From: Pedobacter sp. UBA1951
GTDB lineage: Bacteria > Bacteroidota > Bacteroidia > Sphingobacteriales > Sphingobacteriaceae
Length of the DNA stretch: 7,356 bases
Direction of reading: 5' to 3'
NCBI GenBank assembly: GCA_002336465.1
Contig: DDEP01000164.1
Coordinates: 305 to 7,660 of the forward strand
Position numbers and translations under genes: made by a program
In this document: in pieces, positions 1 through 7,347 of the stretch
Numbering within the stretch: position 1 is the first letter of the stretch
How the letters are laid out: every line of letters starts with the position of its first letter
Notes under the pieces: model-generated
The model's input: the letters and a program-made list of their open reading frames with translations, nothing else
Database searches by the model: none
Told to the model about the DNA's origin: nothing

Positions 1-2976
1 ATTGATATCATTATGTTGGAAGATGGAGGTGCTCTGGAAGAGCTGATAGTGACTGGTTATCAGCAGATAAAAAAAACCAGAATGACAGGAGCTGTTGAGG
101 TATTAAAAGCGGCGGACATTGAAAATAAGGGGTATATAAGCGTTGAAGATGCTTTGAAGGGAACATTAGCCGGCGTTTCTACAATGAGCATATCGGGGCG
201 CCCGGGCGCAGCAAGTCAGATAACGATACGTGGAATCAACTCTTTGAATGGTACTACAGATCCTATATGGATTGTTGACGGAATGCAATTGCAGGGAGAT
301 CTTCCCAGTATAGGACTAGGCGGAACAGAGTTTCAAAATACTGTTTTAACAAATGGTATTGGAAATATATCTCCGGATGATATTGAAAGTATTACGGTCT
401 TAAAAGATGCCGCTGCAACTGCAATATATGGTTCAAGAGCTGCAAATGGTGTTATTGTAATACAAACCAAAAGAGGTACAGCCGGTAGAACAAATGTAAG
501 GGTACAGTCTTCATATATCTTTGAAAATGCTCCAAAAAATAAATTAGAGATGATGAACTCTATCCAAAAAGTTGATTTCGAACTTGGTATTTATGAAGAT
601 TATCCGGGCTTGCATATTGGTGGAAGAGCATATCAGATTATGAAGAATTTGAATAAGGGAGAGTTAAATATAGTTCAGGCAAATGCTGGTTTGGAACAAT
701 TAAGAAGTATTAACACTAACTGGTATGATGAAATTTTTAGAATTTCGCATAATCACCAACACAGTGTAACACTTTCTGGAGGTAACCAGAAAACCACCTA
801 TTATTCATCATTGAACTATCTGTCTCAAAACGGTATTATTCCAAATAATGAATATAAACGCTTTGGTGCTAATATTAATTTGACACATAATTTTACAGAC
901 AAATTGAGAATATTTTCATCAGTAAGCTCATCTATTAGAAATGACCGCTCTACTGCTTCTGTCGTTAATCCATTGCAGTATGCAACTTATGCTAATACTT
1001 ACGAGCGACCTTATGAAGATGATGGCTCCTGGTCTTTTGACCGTAGTTATTCTTCAGCCAGAAGTGAGATGAAGGACGGTTATATGTACGATTTCAATAT
1101 TATTAAAGATTTGAATGAAAACTCTTCTAACACCAATTATATGAACACTTCGGCAAATTTGAAACTGGAATACGAGATGCTAAAAGGTCTTAGATATTCT
1201 CTACAGGGAGTATATTCCAATACGGCTTCTAAAGGAATGATAGAAGTGAATCCAGGCAGTTATACATCTAAATACACCTCTTGGGCTTCATCCCTTTATA
1301 CTACAAGTGAGATACCTGACAATTTGAATAGTGGATCTTTACGTGAATCTACAGCATCTTCTCAAAGTTGGAGTATTAGAAACCAATTTACTTTTGCTAA
1401 AGGTTTGGATAATGGAGAGCATTATTTTAATGCAGTTCTGGGGCAAGAGGCATCTTCTGTTATTCAAAGCGGTTACGAAAATTTTTCTCCAGAATATAAC
1501 CCTTTGTATGGAACTACAGGCTTTCCTTCGGTTTCTGGGATAGATGCCTCTGCTTTGAATTTGGCATCTTTGAGTTCCCGTTATGAAGGTCAAAGCAGGG
1601 CTGTATCGTTTTATATAACAGGGTCCTATTCCCTTAAGGACAGATATATTGTTGCAGCAAGTGCCCGTTTGGATGGTGTGGATGCTATTAGTAAGAAGAA
1701 CCAATTTCAACCTTTATGGAATGTAAGTGGTAAATGGAATTTGCATAATGAAGCATTTATGGAGAATCTTAAATTTATAGATGTTTTGGCTTTGCGCGCA
1801 TCTTATGGCTATACGGGTAGTATTGACCGTTCTGCATTACCTTTCTCCACAATATCAGCTCCGATGACCTCTTCTGCTAACAGATATAATGGTGAAACAG
1901 CCTACCAGGTTTACAGACCCGGTAACCCAGATATCAAATGGGAACGCAAGGAAGATAGAAGTGCAGGTATTGACATGTCGCTTTTTAAAAACAAATTCAA
2001 TGCTACTATAAACTATTACAATAATGTTACACGCGACCTTCTTAATACTAAGACTGTTGCGCCATCATCCGGTCGAGCAACAGTAGTCGCCAATGTATCA
2101 TCTGTTCGTAACGCCGGATGGGAGGTGACTTTAAAGACTTCTAATATACAAACCAAGAATTTTAGCTGGTATACGTCTTTTGTGTTTGCATATAATAAGA
2201 ATACGATTCTGGAAGCTTATTATAAAAAAATTGAGCAAATTCCGGATTTTAATTCAACATCATCCGGTATCAACTCTATATTTGTTGAAGGTAATTCTGC
2301 ACGCTCTTGGTACGGATTCAATTTTGCTGGTATTGACCCAGGTACCGGAAATACATTAGTATATATAGATAAGAAAGATAAAGACGGTAACCCGCTTGGA
2401 GCGCCTTATAAGAATGGTAAATATGTTTTTGATTTGGATAACTATACATCAACGATGGGGCTTCTCTACTATGGGGCATACAATAACTTAGGCCTCTCCT
2501 ACCCTCCGTATTCGGGTGGCCTTAGCACTTCTTTTAACTATAAACGATTAAGTGCAAGCGTTAATTTTATATACATGACTGGCCATAAAATTCGTTCTTT
2601 TTTCCGTTATGCAACTTCAAATGTTAATAGTTCTTACCGCAACCTTCCGGTAACAGAACTTAACCGTTGGCGAAGGGCAGGAGATCACACAGACGTTGCT
2701 GCCTATAGCACAACAACCACAACTGCCTATCTATACAAAATGCTTGATATTCACTTAGAAGATGGCCATTTTCTAAAATGCAACAATATATCTGTAGGAT
2801 ATAATTTCCCCAAATCGCTTACAGAGAAAATTAAGATGGAAAGCTCTCGTATAAATTTTAATATACAAAACATTTATACATGGTCTAAATACCGCGGTAT
2901 AGACCCTGAGACATTGGGATCTTTTACATACCCAAGTTCTATTAAGTTTTCTTTTACATTAAATCTAGTATTTTAA
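1..2976 (+). CDS. SusC/RagA-family TonB-dependent outer-membrane transporter (5'-truncated by window edge)
   Basis: This is the 3' part of a TonB-dependent outer-membrane barrel that imports large substrates together with its SusD partner. The frame is open from base 1, and the ATG at 13 is internal: the sequence around it (IDIIML, then ALEELIVTGYQQ) is the usual junction between the carboxypeptidase-regulatory-like domain and the plug. The signal peptide and that domain therefore lie upstream. 991 codons are visible against roughly 1000-1150 residues for the family. Counting from base 1, the plug spans about residues 16-160, with the conserved stretches VEDALKGTLAGV, ITIRGINSLNG, IWIVDGMQ, DIESITVLKDAAATAIYGSRAANGV and QTKRG. 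The 22-strand-type barrel follows, with family landmarks such as LRASYGYTGS, PDIKWE and NAGWEV, and ends in an aromatic-terminated strand (FTLNLVF). No frameshift is seen. The product should sit in the outer membrane and be energised by TonB-ExbBD. The substrate cannot be read from the sequence; the neighbouring protease-like gene hints at peptide or protein. Confidence 0.96.
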   Translation: MDIIMLEDGGALEELIVTGYQQIKKTRMTGAVEVLKAADIENKGYISVEDALKGTLAGVSTMSISGRPGAASQITIRGINSLNGTTDPIWIVDGMQLQGDLPSIGLGGTEFQNTVLTNGIGNISPDDIESITVLKDAAATAIYGSRAANGVIVIQTKRGTAGRTNVRVQSSYIFENAPKNKLEMMNSIQKVDFELGIYEDYPGLHIGGRAYQIMKNLNKGELNIVQANAGLEQLRSINTNWYDEIFRISHNHQHSVTLSGGNQKTTYYSSLNYLSQNGIIPNNEYKRFGANINLTHNFTDKLRIFSSVSSSIRNDRSTASVVNPLQYATYANTYERPYEDDGSWSFDRSYSSARSEMKDGYMYDFNIIKDLNENSSNTNYMNTSANLKLEYEMLKGLRYSLQGVYSNTASKGMIEVNPGSYTSKYTSWASSLYTTSEIPDNLNSGSLRESTASSQSWSIRNQFTFAKGLDNGEHYFNAVLGQEASSVIQSGYENFSPEYNPLYGTTGFPSVSGIDASALNLASLSSRYEGQSRAVSFYITGSYSLKDRYIVAASARLDGVDAISKKNQFQPLWNVSGKWNLHNEAFMENLKFIDVLALRASYGYTGSIDRSALPFSTISAPMTSSANRYNGETAYQVYRPGNPDIKWERKEDRSAGIDMSLFKNKFNATINYYNNVTRDLLNTKTVAPSSGRATVVANVSSVRNAGWEVTLKTSNIQTKNFSWYTSFVFAYNKNTILEAYYKKIEQIPDFNSTSSGINSIFVEGNSARSWYGFNFAGIDPGTGNTLVYIDKKDKDGNPLGAPYKNGKYVFDLDNYTSTMGLLYYGAYNNLGLSYPPYSGGLSTSFNYKRLSASVNFIYMTGHKIRSFFRYATSNVNSSYRNLPVTELNRWRRAGDHTDVAAYSTTTTTAYLYKMLDIHLEDGHFLKCNNISVGYNFPKSLTEKIKMESSRINFNIQNIYTWSKYRGIDPETLGSFTYPSSIKFSFTLNLVF

Positions 2977-2988
2977 GAATCGTTGATT

Positions 2989-4509
2989 ATGAATAAGATC
3001 ATTATATTATTTTGCCTTACAGTAGCACTTTGTACATCGTGCTCAAAATTTCTTGAAGTAACCCCGAAGGCTACTAAGGTTGTCTATTCTGTACAGGAGG
3101 TTCGCAGTGCATTAACATCTTACCTATTTGCATTAATAACAAACTATGGAGATGAGGGTAGTACACCGGCTTCGTACGTTCGATTTAATGGTATGAATAT
3201 TTATTATCCGATGCATAGAAATGCTGACGTTGGTTTTTCTCTTTATTCGGATAATTTGTCTTTACCAACGTTTATATCGGGAACATCTACTGCAAGCGGT
3301 GCAACTAATACGAATGGCGGCTACCCATATCGTACCTATTACTATGAAAATCAGAAGTGGGAGAGTATTATAATGAGCGAGAGATTGTGGAGACAGCTCT
3401 ATGCAAACATAGGCTACCTGAACACATTGCTGATGGATTTAGAGAAAACTCCTGACAAAACGATTTCGAGTTATGAGATTATTGCTGGAGAAGCAAAAAC
3501 TTTAAGAGCATATTATTTCTTTAAATTGTTACAATGGTTTGCCCCGCTTAATGAGGATATAGGTATTCCAATGAATATTGATCCTGAAGTTTACGAAGGC
3601 ATCGGCCGAAGCTCACAAAAAAAGGTGTATAAATTTATTATAGATGAACTTACAGAGGTTGTTAGCTATAAGACAGCTCCCGAAACAGGATATAGCCTAT
3701 TTTATAATGAGGGTAAATTGATTATCAATGCAATTTTAGCTGAAATTTTCATTTATAAAGGAACTTCAGTTGCTTCGGAAGCCACAGACTGGATTAACGC
3801 AGAGAAGTTTGCAAAAGCAGTTATAGACTTACGTAGTATTGAGACAACCACCGAACAGTATCAGGAGCTGTTTTTGACCACTTCACGCCAGGTTATACGT
3901 AATAGCCCCTTTGCTTTGCTCCAAATTCAGAAATGGGGTAATATGCTTGGTAGTAATTATGCCCCATGGGGTACAACTGGAGCAGAGCGTCAATACGCGG
4001 ATGATAAGCTTGTTCGTCTTTTTTCCGAAACTGATATACGCTTCCAATATTTTTTTCGTAAAGAAGCCAGTAGCGGAAAATATCTATGTACGAAACATAA
4101 GTGGGGTAATGGTAGTGTTGATAACAACTTGGTGCTTTTTAGAGTATCAGGAGTCTATATTAATTATATTGAGGCACTTGCCCGGCAGGGAAAATCAGAA
4201 GCTATTACAGAACTTAATAAGTTCAGAAAGTTAAAAGACCCGCTGTATAAAGGATATAATGGTAATGACGTAACAGGAGAGGTGATAGATGAGAGGCGTA
4301 AAGAAATGTGCTTTGAATGGGATTATCGCTGGATTGATATGAAGCGCACCAAAATGACCATCACACGCGAAGCAATGACAGAGGACGGTTTAAATGTTAC
4401 TCATACTCTTGCATCTGATGATTTCCGTTATACATTACCGATCCCTGCGTTTGAGCTGGAAAATAATAACAATTTGACCCAAAACCCTGGTTGGACTAGC
4501 ATTTTTTAA
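2989..4509 (+). CDS. SusD/RagB-family substrate-binding outer-membrane lipoprotein
   Basis: This is the lipoprotein lid and ligand-binding partner of the upstream SusC-like barrel, 506 residues long. I chose the ATG at 2989 because it starts directly with a lipoprotein signal peptide (MNKIIILFCLTVALCTSC, acylated Cys18). An in-frame TTG at 2983 would add only two residues. SKFLEVTPK after the cysteine is the typical SusD N-terminus. The TPR-like helical region contains EAKTLRAYYFFKLLQW (residues 168-183), the most conserved SusD signature. The C-terminal part has ERRKEMCFEWDYRWIDMKR (435-453), then LPIPAFELENN from 483 and the closing NPGW, all classic RagB/SusD C-terminal motifs. Length is normal for the family (about 500-600) and the frame is intact. 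The start lies 12 bases after the susC-like stop, so the two are almost certainly cotranscribed. Ligand specificity is not predictable by eye. Surface exposure is inferred from the family, since no acidic lipoprotein export signal follows Cys18. Confidence 0.96.
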   Translation: MNKIIILFCLTVALCTSCSKFLEVTPKATKVVYSVQEVRSALTSYLFALITNYGDEGSTPASYVRFNGMNIYYPMHRNADVGFSLYSDNLSLPTFISGTSTASGATNTNGGYPYRTYYYENQKWESIIMSERLWRQLYANIGYLNTLLMDLEKTPDKTISSYEIIAGEAKTLRAYYFFKLLQWFAPLNEDIGIPMNIDPEVYEGIGRSSQKKVYKFIIDELTEVVSYKTAPETGYSLFYNEGKLIINAILAEIFIYKGTSVASEATDWINAEKFAKAVIDLRSIETTTEQYQELFLTTSRQVIRNSPFALLQIQKWGNMLGSNYAPWGTTGAERQYADDKLVRLFSETDIRFQYFFRKEASSGKYLCTKHKWGNGSVDNNLVLFRVSGVYINYIEALARQGKSEAITELNKFRKLKDPLYKGYNGNDVTGEVIDERRKEMCFEWDYRWIDMKRTKMTITREAMTEDGLNVTHTLASDDFRYTLPIPAFELENNNNLTQNPGWTSIF

Positions 4510-4518
4510 AAAATATTT

Positions 4519-5874
4519 ATGAAATATACTTTTTTGTTTACAATGTTTTTTACGTTGCTTTTGAGCTCATGTAGTCGTAAAAATGTGATTATTAAAGATT
4601 TATCATCTAATGTTGATGAGGTGGTTTCTCTCGAAATCAGAGGCGACCACAAAACTATTATTCCAAATGAAAATGCTGCTATTTCCTTTACTGTTTTGGC
4701 TTATGGATCTCGAAAGGTGCAAACCGTTTATAGAGAGGGAACAGTGCAATATACCAAAGATTCTATTATACGATACCAAATTCCAACAGATTTAATTAAG
4801 GATTTTGTGAAAATATGTGATGAGACAGGAAATGCTTTAGCTAATAATACTTATAGCGCATTGGGAGTTGCTTCTGGAACTGTTAAAAGGTTCTATGCTC
4901 GATGTGGAGATGTAAAAAGTCCGGAACTAACGATTACAGTAAGACAAAAAACTGATGAGAATTATGAGGAGGTTGTTGTGCCGGTTATTTTTCACTTATT
5001 AGTTCCACACGCTACCAATGGCCCAACTTATCGAAGCAGTGTTGAATATCTCGAAAAAGCTTTAGAACGAGCATCTGATATCTTTAACAGAAAAGCTACT
5101 ACAGACCCTAATGGTGGAACTGCTAAAATCATATTTCGATTGGCCGAGTATGATAAAAATGGGATCAGGTTAGCTGAAAGAGGAAAAAATACGATTCAAC
5201 TCTCAGCAGCTCAAGGTCCCGCTGCAACAGCAACTCCAGCAGTGCAGTTATCTACTTATAAGACATTGATCTTGGGCAATTATCTTTGGGACCCCAATAA
5301 GTATTTGAATATATGGCTTGTTACGATGGGTGATATATCCTCCAGTTATGCAAATGGAACTCGCTCGGCTGTAACAAGTGCGCCCAGATATATTACAACT
5401 TCCGGAAATGCTTCGAAGCTATTGGGTGTAACCATGGCTCAAAGTAATATTTTTTCTGCATCAATGGTTACCGACTGTTCTACAGTTGGAATTATGTTGA
5501 GTTGGGAAGCATTCTTTAATCCTGCTGCACAAGGAACCAATGAGTTTGAGCTATCTACTTATCTTGGTCAATTTTACGGTCTTTTGTTTACAGACTACAA
5601 TGATAATAATAGAGACGTGAATAACGATAATGATTATTGTGAAGACACTTATAGGTATAATAGCAGTTATTTTGCAAACATATACAAGAACAACCGTTGG
5701 TCTGGAGAACCAGCAAATGGTCAATACGACTGGTTCACATCATTTAATATAATGGACAGATATAGTCGTAAGAATTCAATCACGGCAGACCAAGCAAAGC
5801 GTGTAAGAGCAGTCTTAGATATGTGTCCGGATCGTTGGCAACATAAATCTACATATGCCTTTGTAGGGAAATAA
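4519..5874 (+). CDS. Pappalysin-like (M43/BF0631-type) metalloproteinase-fold lipoprotein with degenerate zinc site, probable pseudoenzyme
   Basis: This 451-residue lipoprotein begins 9 bases after the susD-like stop, so it belongs to the same operon. The signal peptide has a good lipobox (LSSC, Cys18). Residues about 30-150 look beta-rich and Ig-like, with no named domain recognised. Residues about 152-451 resemble the zinc-dependent metalloproteinase lipoproteins of Bacteroidota: VPVIFHLL (155-162), AKIIFRLA, DPNKYLNIWLV (from 258), DYCEDTYRYN (around 374), the Met-turn-like FNIMD (409-413), and a helix ending ITADQAKRVRAVL. Where the family has HEXXHXXGXXH, this protein reads TYLGQFYGLLF (347-357). 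All three histidine ligands and the glutamate are replaced, but the glycine is kept. The protein has only four histidines (44, 159, 164, 442) and no HEXXH anywhere. The frame is uninterrupted, so it is not an obvious pseudogene. I infer a non-catalytic binding or structural role beside SusC/SusD. Family placement rests on motif recall, not a search. Confidence 0.85.
   Translation: MKYTFLFTMFFTLLLSSCSRKNVIIKDLSSNVDEVVSLEIRGDHKTIIPNENAAISFTVLAYGSRKVQTVYREGTVQYTKDSIIRYQIPTDLIKDFVKICDETGNALANNTYSALGVASGTVKRFYARCGDVKSPELTITVRQKTDENYEEVVVPVIFHLLVPHATNGPTYRSSVEYLEKALERASDIFNRKATTDPNGGTAKIIFRLAEYDKNGIRLAERGKNTIQLSAAQGPAATATPAVQLSTYKTLILGNYLWDPNKYLNIWLVTMGDISSSYANGTRSAVTSAPRYITTSGNASKLLGVTMAQSNIFSASMVTDCSTVGIMLSWEAFFNPAAQGTNEFELSTYLGQFYGLLFTDYNDNNRDVNNDNDYCEDTYRYNSSYFANIYKNNRWSGEPANGQYDWFTSFNIMDRYSRKNSITADQAKRVRAVLDMCPDRWQHKSTYAFVGK
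5593..5646 (+). other. Asp/Asn-rich segment, possible calcium-binding loop within the protease-like protein
   Basis: Residues 359-376 of the protease-like lipoprotein (DYNDNNRDVNNDNDYCED) follow directly after the degenerate zinc-site helix. Six of the 18 are Asp and six are Asn, spaced at short intervals and ending in a cysteine. The spacing recalls acidic calcium-binding loops such as thrombospondin type-3 or dockerin repeats. M43-type enzymes also carry an acidic segment between the zinc site and the C-x-D-T motif. Metal binding here is an inference from composition only. Confidence 0.4.
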
Positions 5875-6033
5875 ATATGGTAAGCATTACTTACGATAAC
5901 TCATACGAGTATAGTCATGATACCATTTACAACTATTTACAATTTTGGGGATAGTAAGAACTATCTGTGATACAAAGCGTTGAAGTACCTAAATAATAAA
6001 CAAAATACCAACAAACTAAATAGTATTGCACAA
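5875..6033 (+). other. Intergenic spacer with several small dyads, no clear promoter or terminator
   Basis: These 159 bases separate the protease-like gene from the TlpA-like gene, in contrast with the 9-12 base gaps upstream. Several short perfect dyads are visible: GTAAG/CTTAC around a 5-base loop (5880-5894), ACTC/GAGT around ATAC (5899-5910), and GATAGT/ACTATC around AAGA (5950-5965). ATGGTA (5877-5882) is also complementary to TACCAT (5921-5926) and could enclose the first two. None is followed by a T-run, so an intrinsic terminator is not supported. I found no convincing Bacteroidota promoter (TTTG around -33 with TAnnTTTG around -7). The spacer could hold an unrecognised promoter or a processing structure. 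Confidence 0.3.
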
Positions 6034-7131
6034 ATGAAAAAAATCATCTTTTCTTTGATCTTTGTAGGTGTATTGTTTGCTTGTAAAACAAATTATATCA
6101 TCAAGGGAGTTGTTACTGACGAAAATTTCAAAGGTAAAAATGTGTTTTTACAAAATAGTCAAATGAAAAATGTAGATACTGCTGTAATTATAAATAGTAA
6201 ATTTTTATTTAGAGGAAAAGCGGATTCTACTCCGCTTCATTATATTGTTTTAAGTGAATCAAGCGATAGCAAAAAGTTTACACGAGTGCCTATATTGATA
6301 GAACCAGGTAGATTTAGTGTGAAGCTTGATTCTTTTATAACAATTAAAGGAACGCCAACTAATGAAGCTTATACTGATTTAAGAAGCAAAAAGAGAGCTT
6401 TCACTGCTCAAAAGAATGAACTCGAAAAAAAGTATAAAAAAATGAAATCTAGCCGAGTAAATCCTGATTCCTTGAAAAAAATCGAAAACATGTATGAAGA
6501 AGTAGAAAAAGAATCGGTACTATCCGACTTCGATTTTATTTTTAATAATATCAATAATGAATTGGGTAAATACTTGTTTACTATCTCCTCAAGCAAATTC
6601 ACAATGAAACAGCAAAGAGAGCTGCTGGATAAAGCTGATGAGGAGTTTAAATCCCGAGAAAGAATAAAGCGATTGCTACAACAAATTTTTAATTTAGAAA
6701 ACGTAGCTGAAGGAAAAAAGTTTACAGATTTCACATTGACCGACCCCAATGGCAAAAATGTTTCACTTTCAGATTATGCGGGCAAAGGAAAGTTTGTGTT
6801 AATTAGTTTTTGGGCTTCTTGGTGTGGCCCATGCCATTATGAAATGCCATATGTAGTAAGTGATTACAATAAGTATAAGAATAGAGGGTTTGAAATTGTT
6901 AGTGTTTCACTAGATGTGGATAAAGACAGATGGCTGAAAGGAATTGAAAAACTGAAAATGACGTGGCCACAAATATCCGATTTGAAATCATTTAAAAGCG
7001 ATGTAGCTATTTTATATGGTATAAATGCACTACCTAATTCAGTTTTGTTAGATAGAGAAGGACTAATAATTGGGAAAAAAATACTAGGTGACAGTTTGAG
7101 TAAAAAACTTGCTGAATTAATGGGGGAATAA
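6034..7131 (+). CDS. DUF4369-TlpA thioredoxin-like lipoprotein with CGPC active site
   Basis: This is a probable envelope-anchored thiol-disulfide oxidoreductase of 365 residues. The ATG at 6034 is preferred because it begins a lipoprotein signal peptide (MKKIIFSLIFVGVLFAC, lipobox LFAC, Cys17). The longer in-frame TTG start at 5980 would place a polar 18-residue stretch ahead of it. Residues about 20-110 match the DUF4369 pattern (IIKGVVTDE, then a beta-rich segment with VPILIEPGRFSVKLD). Residues about 112-226 are Lys/Glu-rich and probably helical or coiled coil. The AhpC/TSA-type TlpA domain covers about 227-363: GKKFTDFTL, NVSLSDYAGKGKFVLISFWA, active site WCGPC (Cys264 and Cys267), IVSVSLD, and the cis-proline region NALPNSVLLD (Pro334). 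All key residues are present. Such proteins reduce or isomerise disulfides on the periplasmic side, and no surface-export signal follows Cys17. It may serve cysteine-containing neighbours, but a partner is not shown. It lies 159 bases from the previous gene, so cotranscription is possible but not certain. Confidence 0.93.
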   Translation: MKKIIFSLIFVGVLFACKTNYIIKGVVTDENFKGKNVFLQNSQMKNVDTAVIINSKFLFRGKADSTPLHYIVLSESSDSKKFTRVPILIEPGRFSVKLDSFITIKGTPTNEAYTDLRSKKRAFTAQKNELEKKYKKMKSSRVNPDSLKKIENMYEEVEKESVLSDFDFIFNNINNELGKYLFTISSSKFTMKQQRELLDKADEEFKSRERIKRLLQQIFNLENVAEGKKFTDFTLTDPNGKNVSLSDYAGKGKFVLISFWASWCGPCHYEMPYVVSDYNKYKNRGFEIVSVSLDVDKDRWLKGIEKLKMTWPQISDLKSFKSDVAILYGINALPNSVLLDREGLIIGKKILGDSLSKKLAELMGE

Positions 7132-7138
7132 AAATAGG

Positions 7139-7158
7139 TTCAAAACGTGAATTTTGAA
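7139..7158 (+). terminator. AT-rich hairpin just after the last gene, weak terminator candidate
   Basis: TTCAAAA and TTTTGAA form a perfect 7-bp stem around a 6-base loop, starting 8 bases after the TlpA-like stop. GG at 7137-7138 and CC at 7161-7162 could extend it across a 2-base bulge. The stem has only one G-C pair and no T-run follows, so it may end or protect the transcript but is not a classical intrinsic terminator. Confidence 0.3.
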
Positions 7159-7187
7159 ATCCACATTAAAAATTGCCACGTAAACTT

Positions 7188-7219
7188 ATTCAAAAATTAA
7201 ATTAGGCTCATTCAAAAAT
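7188..7219 (+). repeat. Short direct repeat, ATTCAAAAAT twice
   Basis: ATTCAAAAAT occurs at 7188-7197 and again at 7210-7219, a spacing of 22 bases start to start. The surroundings are strongly AT-rich, so the repeat could be chance. It could also mark operator half-sites or a trace of a past insertion. Confidence 0.35.
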
Positions 7220-7244
7220 GATGATCTATAATCGTAGAAATAAA

Positions 7245-7263
7245 TTTTAGACAAGCTCTAAAA
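7245..7263. terminator. Symmetric hairpin in the 3' intergenic region, candidate bidirectional terminator
   Basis: TTTTAGA, a CAAGC loop, then TCTAAAA make a perfect 7-bp stem. Read on the minus strand, the stem is followed by the T-rich TTTATTT, which suits termination of a leftward transcript. On the plus strand no T-run follows. The stem has only two G-C pairs, so the call is weak. It coincides with the stop codon of the possible minus-strand coding end at 7258-7347. Confidence 0.3.
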
Positions 7264-7347
7264 CTGAAGCCCTAACATTGACACGTAGTTGCCCTGCAAA
7301 TTCAGCTCCATTTGAAGATCTGTTCCCGGCTCAAAAACACCAGCCTG
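7258..7347 (-). pseudogene. Possible 3' end or remnant of a minus-strand gene, unidentified
   Basis: On the minus strand a 29-codon open stretch runs from just after an in-frame TAA (complement of 7348-7350) to a TAG (complement of 7258-7260). The peptide starts QAGVFEPGTDLQMELN and ends YVSMLGLQF, a plausible amphipathic, strand-like composition. G+C in the last ~96 bases is about 44% by hand count, visibly above the AT-rich DNA before it, which favours coding origin. The in-frame TAA means it would be a frameshifted remnant, or chance. The plus strand is also open from 7251 to the window edge (35 codons, including PFEDLFPAQKHQPVKL), so the coding strand is uncertain. I do not recognise the protein. 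Confidence 0.2.

Noticed and set aside
271..380. Extra ~20 residues in the plug between IWIVDGMQ and SPDDIESITVLKD as a novel insertion
   Set aside because: Length variation at this plug loop is common among SusC-like proteins, so it is not unusual enough to report.
1339..1710. Minus-strand open frame of 123 codons inside the SusC-like gene
   Set aside because: It lies wholly inside a strongly conserved plus-strand gene and its translation shows no domain or signal peptide that I recognise, so it is a shadow frame.
3911..4234. Plus-strand 107-codon open frame overlapping the SusD-like gene
   Set aside because: It is out of frame within a region where the SusD frame carries family motifs on both sides, and it has no start context or domain.
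4519..5874. Treating the protease-like gene as a decayed pseudogene
   Set aside because: The frame is intact over 451 codons, with a good signal peptide, conserved flanking motifs and normal spacing to its neighbour; only the catalytic residues are changed.
5937..5949. TACAATTTTGGGG as a Bacteroidota -7 promoter element
   Set aside because: The spacing between TA and TTTG is too long for TAnnTTTG, and no TTTG is present at the expected -33 distance.
5980..6033. Longer TTG start for the TlpA-like protein
   Set aside because: It would put 18 polar residues before a textbook lipoprotein signal peptide starting at the ATG at 6034.
6408..6755. Minus-strand open frame of 115 codons inside the TlpA-like gene
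   Set aside because: It is Ser/Phe-rich, as expected from the reverse complement of Lys/Glu-rich coding sequence, and overlaps a clear DUF4369-TlpA gene.
7245..7258. TTTTAGACAAGCTC as an insertion-sequence terminal repeat
   Set aside because: It loosely recalls IS ends such as TTTTGAGACAG, but no partner repeat, target duplication or transposase is seen in the window, and the bases are better explained as one arm of a local hairpin.
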